Source: Fasciolopsis buskii
Taxonomy: Eukaryota > Platyhelminthes > Trematoda > Plagiorchiida > Fasciolidae
DNA length: 64,000 bases
Reading direction: 5' to 3'
Assembly: GCA_008360955.1 (NCBI GenBank)
Contig: LUCM01002377.1
Coordinates: 154,842 to 218,841, forward strand
Position numbers and translations under genes: made by a program. This document shows, in pieces, positions 21,456-34,199 of this stretch (position 1 is its first letter; every line of letters starts with the position of its first letter). Under the pieces are notes generated by a model. It saw nothing but the letters and a program-made list of their open reading frames with translations, was not told the origin of the DNA and ran no database searches.

Positions 21456-24420
21456 TTAAATGTTCTATTTTTTGCTATATTTTTTTACAACTCATTCTGA
21501 TGAGGTAAGGAACTCATCGTTTCTGACTGGCATGCAGACACCTATGTAAGCGAAACTCCAGACAATGCAGTGCAACACAACCATCCTACCGAATAGCATA
21601 CAGACAGTTGGTGATTGGAAACTATTGATGTCGCACGCTCACAGCGATGCAGATGCCAGGGTGACTAGTAGCACTGGAAACCGGGTGACTTGATACGCAA
21701 AGAGTAAAGCGATATTAGGAGGTTGTATCGGAAACCGTATTGTGATTCCTTGCGATCCCCAGTGCAAAAGCTGTTCAAACATGAGTCTTTGATATTTTAC
21801 ACGTATTTTTTCAACCCCACATTGCTCCAATTATTGTGGAGGAATTCGTGAACGCTGTTGACTTCAAATGAACTGATTCTTGCGTAACAATTTGACTTGG
21901 ATTGCTGTCACATCACGGCGGAAAACAAGTCTGTGCAAGTACTATGCATCAAAAAGGCCATCCCCCTTTGCACCCAATGAATGAGACTCACTACGTCATT
22001 TGTTGACTTTGTACAACAGGACAAAATAATGCCTTTCGCACACTTTGAAGTGTTTGTGAATTTGGACTGGAACACAAAGCCAAAGCCACTAGGGTATCTG
22101 CAACGCAAATACTCATCCTAAACACACACAGCGTTACATTCATGTGACGGTTGAAGACTTTGGCGATATACAAAGCGTCTTGTTTGGGTCCAAAAGAAAA
22201 TTCCGCAAAGTACTTCACTTTGTGCCTACAGCTTTAAATAGCACGGTGTTTCGATTTCTGCCAAGACAATGCGACCAACGGTGTATGTTAAGCAACAAGA
22301 TCCTGAATAATAATAGCATTAGTGATAATAATACCAACAGCACTATTGACAGTCAAAATAATAACAACTCCAACCTATTATAAATCGAGTGTATAATATT
22401 TCTGGAAGCCGGTTGAGGCCACAAAACGTTTCCGGATGAGAAAAACAATAGCGAAATTCTCATTCGCGACATTCATGTCCAAACGCCACGACCTTGCCGA
22501 CTTGGCTACGGTCGACCTGTCCGTAAGCCTACTTCCCAGCGGACGAATGCTGAGGTTAGTGCCGGAAATAAATAAGACCACTCGTCCCGGAAAGCAGTAG
22601 ATGTTGGAATTTTCCCTTCTGTGATATCCATTCTGAAGATAGATTTAGAGTGGTATTTCAACGTAATCCAAATCTAGTTATAGCTGTTTTCGTTCACTCA
22701 AATATCCGATCGCAGATGAGACATTAGTATAATGTTTTTTTTAATTGATGGTGAGTTGAGGAAAACCAGCACATGCTGAACAATTTCATTAGTATAAATA
22801 ATTCGGAATCGCAGGAGATAATCGCCATTCATTACCCAGTGTTAGGTAGATGCGATCAGCTTGAATCCATTTCCACGCCAAAACGAAATCGGACAGTTTG
22901 TGATACGAGTCAATCACACCTTATCAACCAACCACACGCGAACAGTAACTGACTGCAACCCAATTCTGTCTAACCATGAGCCGATGTCATTTCTATGAAA
23001 CGAAAGGTTTCTGACGTAAATATTTCATGGCTGCTTGCCCGTTTAGGCGCCTTATGCTGATCTGAAGACTTCACGTTCAAGCTATTTTAGTATTTTTTTG
23101 TATTAAGTAAAAAAACTAAGAGAAACAAAGAATGGAGGAGAACACCTTCATGTCCGTCAAGATGGAAATTCGAAGTGTGCACACATTCATTCCCATGTCT
23201 TATTTTACTTTTTCAAGTTTTCAAGTTAGTCCTTCTGAAAGATGCACATTAAAACGAAATTCATCTACTGCAGATGCACAGTTATGAGCGCATACAGTCA
23301 TTGTCACGGCCTTAATATATAGGCAGTTAAATACTACTCATGCCATTGTACTTATCAGCTGTCATTCTGATGGGATTTAAAGGTAATAACTATAGCGCAA
23401 TACCATAAGTGAACCTTTTTATCTGCATTTATATCAAGATGAAGTTCTTAAGTCTCGCAATTTTGTAACTAACTGAATTGATTTTAATTGCAATAACTAA
23501 TGTTCATTCAGTTTATCTTTTGTTTCAGGTCGTCACATTGTTGGCAAAACGTGGTTGAAAAAAAACTCCTTAACTAACCAATGAATTAAGTAATTATTAG
23601 ACTGTTTGGTTGATCTAGTACCGCAGTGTTCTCGTAAGAGTAGCATCTCTTCAGTTTGTTTGGGCGTGACCTAGTTAGATTCGTAAGAGCTAAATTTCAC
23701 TACCCTTAGTCAATTTTGACTAATGTCTTAGATATAAACGGTGCTGATCATGGAAAGTCGGTCACTAATCATTTCGTCTCGTCTGTTCACTGAAATGTGA
23801 AGATCACTATCTTGTAGTAGCCTCGATCGCATTCCAGGCGTTTTCTAAGAGCTCATCGAAAGACCTGTTTGTGTCCATTGGAAGCGCATTGGTTACTCAC
23901 TTGAGAACTTCTCCCACAAGGGAAATAATTCAAGTTGCTGATAAACAATTTTCCATAAGCCTTCACTTGTGGTCAGATCAAAATAACACTTAGGACATGT
24001 TTAACACATCTTTGTGCTAGCTTCTCTCAGTTAACTTGATTCTGAGCAGCAGCCAGTAAACCATCAGGCAGAAGAAAATTTTCCCAGTTGAAAACAACAA
24101 AGTTTCTCACTAGGTATTGGCATTCTTTAAATCAGACCGTGGAAGCTGTGTTAACAGTAACGAGCAATCAGCCGCTAGCGATTAACTTTGGGTCACCTTT
24201 GAAGAAAAAAGTGATATTTCTCGTACTCGTGGAGTAGTTTTACCAGATTAATTGTTTTTTTACCGTTATTTCCCTTAGTTTGGTGACATTATTGTTAGTT
24301 AATTTTATACTGCTCCATCAACTAAGTCCAAATTTTTCATTCTCTCGATTTTTTTTCTGACGATAATTTCCATCCCATCATAGACCTGACCTAGCTATTT
24401 GGTCCAATTTACTGCTTACC
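21456..24420. other. No gene recognised
   Basis: Short frames on both strands (for example 21908-22218 minus and 22144-22383 plus) without motifs. An AAT/AAC-rich patch lies at about 22305-22380. Nothing else is supported. Confidence 0.4.
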
Positions 24421-24711
24421 TCTCTCTCTCTCCATATATATATATATTACTAAAATCGAATGTGTAGCATGAGGAGTGTGCATGGAAGCTGTTGGTCGAA
24501 GAGTGGACAGAACAAGCACAAGTGTGATTCGTTGATAATTGTTTGTCAGTTGGGCTGAGCGAACCTTAGGAACGAGGTCAGAATGCCCCAGAACGAGAAT
24601 ATACATATGTATATATAGAAGCAGCAGGATTTCGTATGTGGATGCGTGAACGAAATTTGGCCGGGAGCACACGACCGGTTTCGCGGTTATATACATATAT
24701 ATATATATATA
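24421..24711 (-). repeat. Composite dispersed repeat, copy 3, with flanking dinucleotide arrays
   Basis: (CT)n/(TA)n lies at 24421-24447. Module B in reverse complement lies at about 24491-24599 (ggtcgaagagtggacagaac through tcagaatgccccaga), then an ATACATATG microsatellite, then module A in reverse complement at about 24620-24690 (gtggatgcgtgaacgaaatt through accggtttcgcggttat), then (TA)n at 24690-24711. Module B is present once here, against the doubled copy at 3.2 kb. The overlapping ORFs are not genes. Confidence 0.8.
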
Positions 24712-27700
24712 GCAAATCTTGAAATATCCCTGACTGACCAACTCAATAATTTTCCCACCCAATTCCTTGTTACTATCTCCACCAGCGATCAGCGCATCGC
24801 CACTGTGAGACCTAAACTTATTCCTCTCTTGGCCATAAAGTTTTCATTGAATCTTAGCAGATAAACATTGGTCTACGCAACGTGCTCTCCGCAGAGGTTT
24901 AAACCTTCACAGACTCTTGCATAATGTTCAGCTGGTTTTCACTCAGTTGGCCATTCCCCAGCTCTGTAGAACTTCTAAACATCACTTTGAAAAAGTTTGC
25001 TATCTTTACTGTTAACTTGAAGCAGTTTACATACGTAATGCGGAAACTATCCAGACGAAAATAAAAACAAGTATGCGAAGTTGGTAACATGGAAATTATT
25101 AAGACCTTTTCTCGTTTCATCACTAACTAAATAAAGCATGTCAGCAGGACCATTGCTGATCAATTTGCAGGCATCCCACAAAAAGGATACGTATGCTTTA
25201 CAAATGTAAGTAAGGGTTGCTCCCTGTTTATTCAACACCGATAACCGCAGTTGCATTCAATCAATGAACCACACCCATTCGTTTACCATGTCCCCTAACT
25301 GACTGCACTTTTATCAAAAATCGATGAAAATGTGACTTATCTAGCCTCGCAACACTACTAGAGGTTCGGCTACGTGTGGTCTAAACACTCTAGCTTCAGG
25401 TGATTCATTTTTAATCATCGTCTCACTGACAAACAACTGTCTGTAATCTTGTCCCGTTTTGGCTGCCTGGAGTGCAAAAGTGATTGATCCTATAAAACTG
25501 TCAAGAGTTCATTTTAAACAGTTATATCGTACTACGCCCACCTTCATCTTTCTGAATCTTATTGATCGTGTCGTGCTCATTCATTGTGCAAAATGTGTGT
25601 CCGTTTGCACGTTTTGTCCCATCTGGCCGGTTGCGACTTGCCTACGGACCCCAGATCAACAATCCGGTATGATATCATTCAGTTATTTCTGTTAAACTGA
25701 TGTTTCTAGATTATTTCTGTCCCTTTAATTCTGTCCGGAAGTTAATTTTCTACAGAACATCAGGCATCTGGGCGTACGCTTTGTGGCATGACTAATCAAA
25801 TGACTGAATAAGTGCATAGTAGGCTGGATTGTGGACACGTCGCAAACAACTTGATTTAAACAGTCTATAACACCTCCCGACAAAGAGTGGTACCACGGAC
25901 ATGCTTGAGAGCATAAAGCATTGGAGTCATTTAAAAAACCTCGAAAGGCCAAAAACGACATGATGATCTTGACTAAACCGGAAAAAAACAGACTGGGGGA
26001 GGAAAAAAGATAAAAAATCGCAAATATTTTTGTGATCATTTACATGAATGTGCATATCATAGTCATATGACTTGAGCCTTCTCCAAAATCAATGAAGTGA
26101 ATATCCGACCTGTATTCCACTGCATCAATTTCCTCCACTACAGAAGGAATCGGATTGATGTTTCGACAATAGTGACACAATCGGTAATTAAGGAAGACGT
26201 AATTATTTTCTCAGGTTTTTTCCCAGTTTTGTGACTTTTGGTGGGTTACTTTGTGCTGCTTTTTCGCTCGTTCCCATACATTCGATAACTGTTACTTTTG
26301 CACTCCAATTATTGTTCGCCATGCTCTACATCAGTTTGCACTTTCGTATTTTATCGTTTTTGTGCCACTAGGAAACTAAGGATCATGCAATGCATTTCGC
26401 GTATCTGGTAACTGACCTGAGGCTTCTCTGCTTTCCACCGCGGGAACGTCGATTTACCTATTCAAAATCGAGTAGGGGAAACGTTTGCAGTATCACACCT
26501 GATACCTTCCCAACTAACGAGCCCTTTTTCATGCTCTCGGCTCCCTCTTTGCTTCTGTGCCCTAGCTAGTGTTTGTTGCGTAATTGTTCAGTACACTATA
26601 TTCCATCACGGCTTGGTGAAAAAAGAGGACAATACGACGCTGATCGAGGCAGAACTCACGGGGCTGTATTCTAAAATAAATTTATGGATTTTAAGGGCCT
26701 GAACAGATGCGCATCAAGTCAACGGTACCTTTGACGATATTCACAATGTCCTCCATTCTTCCTTTGACCAAACCGTTCGAAGAGATAACTCCGGTGACTG
26801 AGCCTGTGACACATCACATAGTCCATGGCATGGGACAAACTGGTATCCGCCGCAAGTGCTCCTAACACTGAATGCTCGTTCGGGTTGCTCCTGTACACAA
26901 TCTTTGTACCTTACCGTGATGATTTTAAAAGAAGGCGGTGTTTGCTTGCCACCGTGTGGCTATGGTCGTGCACTTGATGCGGTTACCCGTTTCGACACTT
27001 ATGTAATAAACCATATGTCAATCAAGCGTGGTCCAGTACTGGGGGCGTATCAATTAGACAATAATAGACGAGTTAACGCGCGTCACTTCCATACCGGGAG
27101 ACATACTGAATTAATTTTATAACTCACCAGCTCTCATCAAAGCAGGACGAGTCATGAGACCCTACATAATTATTCACGAACTCTCAAACTTATTGATCGA
27201 TATATACTTTAATAAACTGAAGATACAAGAGCGGTGAACTTAGCGGTTTCATTTTGCTTGCAATTCGTCCTATCATAAATGCAGCAAATGAACAAGCTCA
27301 TGCTCACGTTAGACTTTTTTATCATCTATGAATGGTTCTTTGGAGAAAAGAGATGATTCTGTACCATCTCTATTCCAATTACAACAATAATCAAGCTGAC
27401 AGCGTTGACAAGTCCAAGGTCGATCGTGTGACATGTAAACTCACATGCACATGTGATTCACACTGAACACAAAAACAAGTGCGATTTTTTGACTGGGCAC
27501 GCATGTTTGCGCACGTACCATGGACTGAGTGGAGACTGATGAGTCAGCCCAAAATCATACTTCGGTAAGTGGACTTGTACTACCGCGTGTATATGTACTG
27601 GGGCCACAGACCTCTTTCTAGCAACAGCCGAAGCGCTGCGTGGCAAAACGGGAGGACGAATCCATCAAATTACAGAAGACATCATAAAATTAAAACAAAT

Positions 27701-28430
27701 CCACAGATCAAAAATAAGCCTGGAAATTAGGAACCTAGTCATCGGAGGCTCGATCAGAATTTGGCCAAAGTAACGAAGTATTGTCTACAGGAAGAAATCA
27801 GTCGATAGCGTGTGCCTCAATTTTATTACCCCAAGAATTAAAAACCAGGCCAGCTAATAGTGGTTAACCTGTCAAGGCAGAGAAACTAGGCCTGGGGACC
27901 CACTCAAGCTGACTGCAACAAGCACCAGCGAACGTAGGATCTAAGATTAGTACGAAGGGTTACCCGACGGAGGCGGACAAAGCGGATTGCGCAACCGCAG
28001 TAGAAACCTATCTTAAGGAACGTGACGCCGTAGTCATGCTCAACTCTCAGAGCTACTAAGTCTATCAGAATGATAGGAGAGAGGACAAACGGAGCTGAGA
28101 GTTATGCTCCTTTTAAAGAAGTGGGAGCAGTTTGAACGCGCAAACTTGGCAACTTCGAACATGCAAGGAGCTTCATGTTCCCTGTTGCTCTGGCCCAACA
28201 GATGAAATGTGTATTTACGGGACCCCCTCTAGTATTCCAGAAAGGATAACAGAATCTACAAGTACCTTAAGTTTTTAGCCTATAATGTGGAAATACTGCT
28301 TAGAACTCGGGAATTTAGTGCTGCGGAGGTAAGGTAGGTGTAACTGTGTACTCAAGACGAGGAATTTATTACGATTTTCCTGATGTTTGTACTAAATTGT
28401 CGGAGTGGGATGTCCAGAAAATGAGGATAG
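24712..28430. other. No gene recognised
   Basis: Frames of 60-104 codons occur on both strands (for example 25725-26039 minus and 26856-27122 plus) with no recognisable domain. The part after about 27900 may be decayed upstream sequence of the CR1-like element that becomes recognisable at 28440. Confidence 0.4.
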
Positions 28431-29280
28431 TTGTCACGAAACCTTCAATATGACATAACTAGAAGTAGAGATAGACCTCCCGAAAATTCCGGCAATATCC
28501 GCACTAGGCATCAATCTTGGCTCAACGGCCTCCTGTTGTCTCTAGATCCGGCAGAGAAGGGCTGGATACATGTCATTTATATCTTCCAAATTTGTTTTTT
28601 CTCTGTAGAACAGAGTCTCTTCCAGAAGAAGATAAATGGGATGCAAAATAGGGACGACCTGGATAGTGACCAACTTAAAAAATGTACCTCCTTCATCCTA
28701 GTGAATGAAGATCGATCAAACAGAATTAGGGGACTGAGTGATGTGCCTTAGGTTTTTGTAACTGGGCTGCTTCTGTTCATCATCTACGTTAATAAACCAA
28801 CAAAAAAATAAGTTCCTACACGCTGATGATCCTAATATAATGAGGGAGCCCAGGAAGCGCCAACAGACAGTCCGACCAAAAGGTAGCTAAAACTGGACTA
28901 AGGTAGGACACTTGCATTTGGATTCGTCAAAATGCGTGGTCATCACTGGGACGTCAAAGCACCAGACCTGGAGGTCAAACTCTACGAAGTCTGTGGAAAG
29001 CGTAAATGGAATCAGGGAAGTAGGAATACTCACTTATGACCCAACGAAAACAACCGCGCAATGCCCACCGTTCTCTACTAAAACTCCCGGAGTAGTACAT
29101 CAACTAGTAGCGACAGTGAAGTTCAGGTGAACTGAAGTACTGAAAATCTTGCTCATGATGATTTTCAGACCTTACTTAGAATACTGTGTCAACGCTTATG
29201 CACCAAATCTGATACACGATAACAGAAGAGTGGAGAAGTTTCTGACGAGATTTATGCGTTTGGTGAAGAGAGCTGACGAA
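28431..29280 (+). mobile_element. Degenerate CR1-like LINE reverse transcriptase
   Basis: In order: HQSWLNGLLLSLDPAEKGW at about 28500-28560 (for the SCLTNLLxxLD fingers), HVIYIF (remnant of the VIYLDFxKAFD block A), and SDVP, stop, then TGLLLFIIYVN near 28735-28795 (block B, xPQGSVLGPLLFxIYVND). HADD lies near 28820 (block C, normally YADD). LDSSKCVV follows near 28920. The thumb at 29155-29275 reads MIFRPYLEYCVNAYAP, then FLTRFMRLVKRADE. The catalytic block A aspartates are lost and there are stops and frame changes. The element stops abruptly at about 29280, where an RTE RT fragment takes over. Confidence 0.8.
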
Positions 29281-30030
29281 CCGGAAGGTTATGGGAGCGA
29301 AGTTCGTCATGGACGAGGTGACAGAAGATGCTTTAAAACGTCTCCAGGATGTAGGAATCGAACTGGGAAATGGTGAGAAGCTGTGTGATCTAGATTACAC
29401 AGATGACGTCGTGTGCCTATTCGAATCTGCGCACCATGCACAACATGCACCATACAGACTCGCGACGGCTGCAGCTCGGGTCGGTATGTGCTTTGCGCCT
29501 TCAAAGTGTAAAGCGTTGTTACAGGACTGGGCGACAGCAGTGCAGAACTTGGTGCTGAGCGAAGAGGAACTAATGATTGTGGACCGTTTCACTTACCTTG
29601 GTAGCTGCCTGTCGAACGATGGTAGCTCGAAAGTAGAGGTGAACACGCATATATCGAAGGCTCGAGCGGCTTACGCTAGACTGAAGCATTTGCGGCATCG
29701 GTCTCATATTTCACTGAGGTTGAAAGGTCGTGTGTATTGCGCCGCATTGCACAAAGTTCTGTTGTATGTTTGCGAGACCTGAAAACTATGTTTGGGAGAT
29801 GTCCGTCGCTTAGAGGTTTTCGATCACCGATGTCTACGTAGTAGTGCTAGGATTGGATGAAGTGACCAGATGAGTAATGTGGAAGTCAGGAATCTAGTAC
29901 GAAGTGCAAATTCTGAGAATACTTTATCTTAGCGTACGAAACTTAGTAGACTACGCTGGTTGGGTCGCATTTAGGGGGTGGCGAACACTCGTCTACCATA
30001 CCGTGTCCTATTTAGCGTTCCTTCCGTGTA
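29281..30030 (+). mobile_element. RTE-like LINE RT 3' portion
   Basis: An open frame of about 165 codons reads FVMDEVTEDALKRLQDVGIE, then LDYTDDVVCLFESAHHAQHA (YADD reads YTDD), MCFAPSKCKALLQDW, FTYLGSCLSNDGSS and HISKARAAYARLKHL, ending LLYVCET followed by TGA at 29782. Similarity continues past the stop: GDVRRLEVFDHRCLR, then SRLRWLGRI and TRLPYRVLFSVPS, to about 30025. These are the conserved 3' sequences of RTE-type LINEs common in fluke genomes. It is 5'-truncated and carries at least four internal stops, so it is not a host gene although 29291-29782 is a good open frame. Confidence 0.85.
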
Positions 30031-33000
30031 CTGTATCGTAAAATTAAAAGTACCGATATCCGAACTTAACTTCCACCTAGTCAGCAACTGATGCTTTGAG
30101 ATTTTCCAGAAGGCGGTGCAGGTCCTTCCGGTATAGTATTTATCCTTTCGACCCTTCAGGACGTAGAAACCATTGGATCAATCCAACGATAAAGGTATCC
30201 CAGAGCGAAGTGCACTGTGATTTGTCATGTGATCGGATTGATGAGCGAACCAATGAATCACTAGTTTTATTGGTGGTTCGCCACCTGCTAAATGGAGAGG
30301 CTTTATGGATAAGGGTCATCGCGACCGTTAAGCTGATGAGGCTAATCTTAAGCCAGGATATTCGATTCGCTTCCTGCCATCACGCAATTCGTTCTTCAAC
30401 CCATTGGATGTCTTCGGTAAACTTACGATAGGTAGTATTCAATGCATAACCCGAAGACAGATGAACGTGTTGCGTTGAGTATTTTGTAGTTGTGCGTTTG
30501 CACTGGGGCGGAGCGTGAGTCGGAGGAGTTGGAGGGCAACCACAAATTATTTTTAATTGCACAGTGGATTATTGCGAAGACGGATCGCGACGGTTCCTGT
30601 TGCCCTCCAGACACAAAACTTTTCCAATCTAGACTGTTGAACCGTGACCTTAAACAGGGTCCGAAAAATTTGAGTCAGACTCGCGATGTGATTAGTCCTT
30701 GCTAGGTGTGGAACAACTGTACTTAACTGACTTAATTGTTCCAGTGCTTAACCATACACGGTAGTGCTTCCGAATGCGTTGAGACACGCCCCCGGTCGTG
30801 CGACCGAAGTACATTATCCCACAGGGTTATGTGGATGAATAAACATACGATGTTGCACAACCAGGAACTTGGCCCGTCAACCTCATTGACACCACGGAGC
30901 GGGACTTGAACAGGACTTGAAGCTTGGCTGCGCAAAATCTCCTACTGATAGCACTAGTCAGTCTTCTTCATAAGGTCTGACTAACCTAATCCCTCTTAAA
31001 ATTCTTCCTAATATACTGTGATGTAATGGCATGAGTACGAATCATTTAAAATAAGCATGTTCACGAGCTCGTTTTTTTTCAGTGTTCAGTGAGAATTTTC
31101 GAAGAAAAATTATGTTCATCAGCGAGGACTACCGAGAAAAATGTCTAAGTAATTTATTAAATGCAGATGAACCAGGCACAGCGAAAACCGTCCGTGGCAA
31201 TTGCTCGAGGCTAGCTGCTATTTGTCATTTAGGGGCGTTTCCTCCTTTAACGATGCCTCGTACGATCGCTTTTCTCGAAAATTTACTATTTGTGATATCT
31301 CGAAAGTAGACATATGGTGCTCCTTTGAGAATAGAACTTTAAAGCTTCGTTTTAATGTCATAAAGCCTTATTTTTTAGCGCTGTCTAGTAAACATACTGA
31401 TAATGGGTGCAAGAACAAAGGGTGGAGGTCAAAGAATATAAATGAGGCTTCAAAGCCATGGAAGAAGGCGAAAAACTATGGGCAAAAGCTAAAGATGTGC
31501 TGTGGCTAAATAAAGGCGGGAATCACCGTAAATGAAGCTGAAAAATGCAGACCCTACCAGAGGCAGGTGCTAAGAGTTTTGTTACACTGAATTAACTATC
31601 CAACAGAAACTGTGAAAACGATCAGTCGAGGAGTTTGGAAAACTACAGTTCCGAGATACGGTTTCATCCTAGCCGAACACTAGTAAGAGCTACAGCCCGG
31701 AAGACACACCCGTTGCACTCATGCTACATTACGCTGAAATAGTTTGTAGAATCCTCATGCCAATTTCACATTCTCTTGTGTTATCAATCTCCCTTGCATC
31801 GTGTTATAAAAGATTTCATTTATGTATACCGCCGTCGCACTCAAACTGATGTACAACTAAAGCGAATCATTACTTCCCAGGATTTTCATCTACGGTATCC
31901 CTAACATGTCTGCTAATTACCTGAGCACCAACTTAACCGTCTGATAACAAACGACCATCTGCAGAATATATCATTCGTGCTCGGCCCCGGGTTATCCCGA
32001 AAATGAGGCGAGGTGACTGAGAAACTCAAAAGCACATCCAAGGCGCGCGCAATCAAATGAACACGGACGCTCTATCATTTTTCATGAGTACAGCTTAAGT
32101 CCAGCTGGCGGAGTCACAGACTGAGGTCAGGGTGACTATTACAATATCGGTATTTATCCGTAAACCGGGTGAGCACATGAGCACCCAAGTAAGAGCAAAG
32201 GGACATGCAATGGTAATGTCGAGGAAGTCAGCTATTCCTCTCGGGATACTGTGTATTGCTGTACCAATAAAATTTTTCGATCAGCTGCCCTGCTGGGCAC
32301 AGGGAATGCCGAGCATTGTGGTTCATAATGCTGAATAGTTGAAGTACAATACCGGTTACCAGCTCCTAAGGATTCGCTAATACCTTGCAGACCTGATTAG
32401 GTGGGGTCTCCAAGACCATAGAGTTATGGATGAGCGATGAAATGGGGAGGAATAGTCCTGCGGTCTCCGCCTAACTGGATGCATCTGTCGTCACAATTTT
32501 GATGACACTTACTCTGCAAAAATTTCTGATGTATACATATAAACTAACGTACATACATGCGCATGTGTATACACATACAGCGCAATATACCACAAATGTC
32601 GGATGCACCCGAAGAAATTGAGGACTAACCGGTAATATGACACATGGGATATCTTCCGAATTTTTTCCATGAAGGAAGGAAATTTTGCGATTTCTTCTTT
32701 TTAGGCGAAATTTCTGGAATATTGGTAATTCCGGGGTGCCTGTATCCCAGAGGAGGACTGTCAATCCAGATCGTGAAAATGGCATGAAGTTAACCCAACA
32801 AGGAGATTTGCAATCGACTTGGTAGTTATCACCGGCTTACTGAGACCTTATGCACTCCAACGTCACCCAAAATTCTAGAGCCAAAGCTACCGACTACCTG
32901 TTTTCTCTGTGCCGCAACCTTTTGGGGTCACAAATTAAACTTCAATCGCAGCATTGCGATGTTTCGACTACGACTCCCCCGCGGTTCCTTTTCCCCGTCA

Positions 33001-33177
33001 GCGTAATGAGAAAACAGTATAAAACTTACAGTTTATTCTTGATTTCTGAATTATTCAGGACGAAAATAAGCCGATACACAATCTAGGAAAGAACCCAGAA
33101 TAAAAACAAAGTAAAAACCAGCAGTTCTTAAAAGATAAATCCAAATCACCGAAAACCGGAGAGGATAAGTTTCGTTG
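30031..33177. other. No gene recognised; includes the 3' flank of the rhodanese gene
   Basis: A 111-codon plus frame (30096-30431) directly after the RTE fragment shows no motif and may be LINE 3' tail sequence. A minus-strand AATAAA (tttatt at 33032-33037 on plus) lies about 140 bp beyond the rhodanese stop and is a possible polyadenylation signal. I saw nothing else. Confidence 0.4.
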
Positions 33178-33925
33178 CTATAATTCCTGTTTGAACGCCT
33201 TTGCCCAAGCGAGGTATCCACCCTTCAGATTCCATGCTCTAAAGCCAATTGAATAGTGTCGCCTGGTTACTTACCCCTTGTATCCCATTTGTTCAACAAT
33301 TTTCAAAGCCCGCAGACTGCGAATTCCACTACGACAGGAGAAGACCAAATTTCCGTCGGACTTTTTGGGTTTGGGAAGGTGGTACGTTTTCTCAAATTCT
33401 TCCTCGCTCATTAAGAAAGCTTCTTCCACATCACCAACTGAAAAGATATCACGGTCAACTGCAGTCTAAGAATACTCACGCGGAATATTTACAGCGCCTT
33501 CAATGGCCCCGTGATTTTGCAATTCGTCAGGTTCTCTAACATCTATCAACTGGACGTCTTTGGCCTTGAGCATGGAGCTCAGTTTATAGACATCTATGTC
33601 GACATCTCGCTCTCCAGACTTCCAAAAGTAGGAAACTGCAAAAAGACAACAATCAAAACGCAAGTCTACGCACAGATTTTCCACTTCAATGAGATGCGCG
33701 TTCTATGAATAAGTGCCGATGGCTGGAATATTGGCGCGGAAATGTAAAAGCTATCACGGTTGGTTCCATATTTTAAGGTGCGAAAGTAAACAAGAGAAGT
33801 TCGAGCAACGATGACCAGAGGGCGCATTTTTACTACTTACCTAGATCACGTGGATCATATATATAAAGCAGGCCGACTAGGGCGAACACAAACAATAAAA
33901 ACAGAAAGCCTCGGCGGATGGACAT
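33178..33925 (-). CDS. Single-domain rhodanese (sulfurtransferase-like) protein with N-terminal membrane anchor; four exons
   Basis: Exons, in order on the minus strand: 33925-33841, 33635-33480, 33437-33275 and 33238-33178. Introns are 205, 42 and 36 nt, all GT-AG (donors GTAAGT, GTGAGT, GTAAGT; acceptors TTTTTGCAG, TTTTCAG, CTTTAG). Phases agree (1, 1, 2) and the joined frame is 154 codons plus TAG. The ATG at 33925 is the first after an in-frame TGA at 33979. Residues ~6-23 form a hydrophobic segment (signal anchor or signal peptide), then comes one rhodanese domain: LIDVREPDE (58-66), GAIEGAVNIP (71-80), a catalytic loop CRSGIRS with Cys115, and WNLKGGYLAW near the C-terminus. Such proteins transfer sulfane sulfur via the loop Cys (TSTD1/Hsp67B2-like size). 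The real substrate is unknown. It is the only intact gene in the window. Confidence 0.92.
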
Positions 33926-34190
33926 CGTGACAGGAGTTGACCTTGACAACAAGGCCGGACCGCACTCCAGATCAGTTCAGTTCAGTCCAGTTGTCAAAGG
34001 ACAGAAGTGACCCAAAGGGCCAAACCAGCGGCTACATTTCTTCCGACAGTATTCACAGAAACTGGCATCCACCTCTGCTACAATTACCTTCTTTGTCGTA
34101 TCGTGGGCATTCTAGCAACCCCGTTTCCACTCCAAAGAAGCGGTAGAGAAAGCTATCGGTGCGTGGGAATGGTTACTACGCGGGCCTACC
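33926..34190. promoter_or_regulatory. 5' flank of the rhodanese gene
   Basis: This is the space between the rhodanese start codon and the CR1 remnant, and it must hold the 5' UTR and at least part of the promoter. A tandem pentamer (cagtt/cagtc) lies at about 33973-33993. I saw no convincing TATA box or spliced-leader acceptor, so the transcription start cannot be placed. Confidence 0.3.
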
Positions 34191-34199
34191 AGACGGGCT

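Noticed and set aside
27525..27565. CTGATGAGTC at 27536, looking like a hammerhead core
   Set aside because: No complementary stem II and no GAAA follow within the needed distance, and no tRNA-like head precedes it.
29291..29782. 163-codon open frame as a host gene
   Set aside because: It is the conserved 3' part of an RTE reverse transcriptase, and similarity continues in frame past its stop codon.
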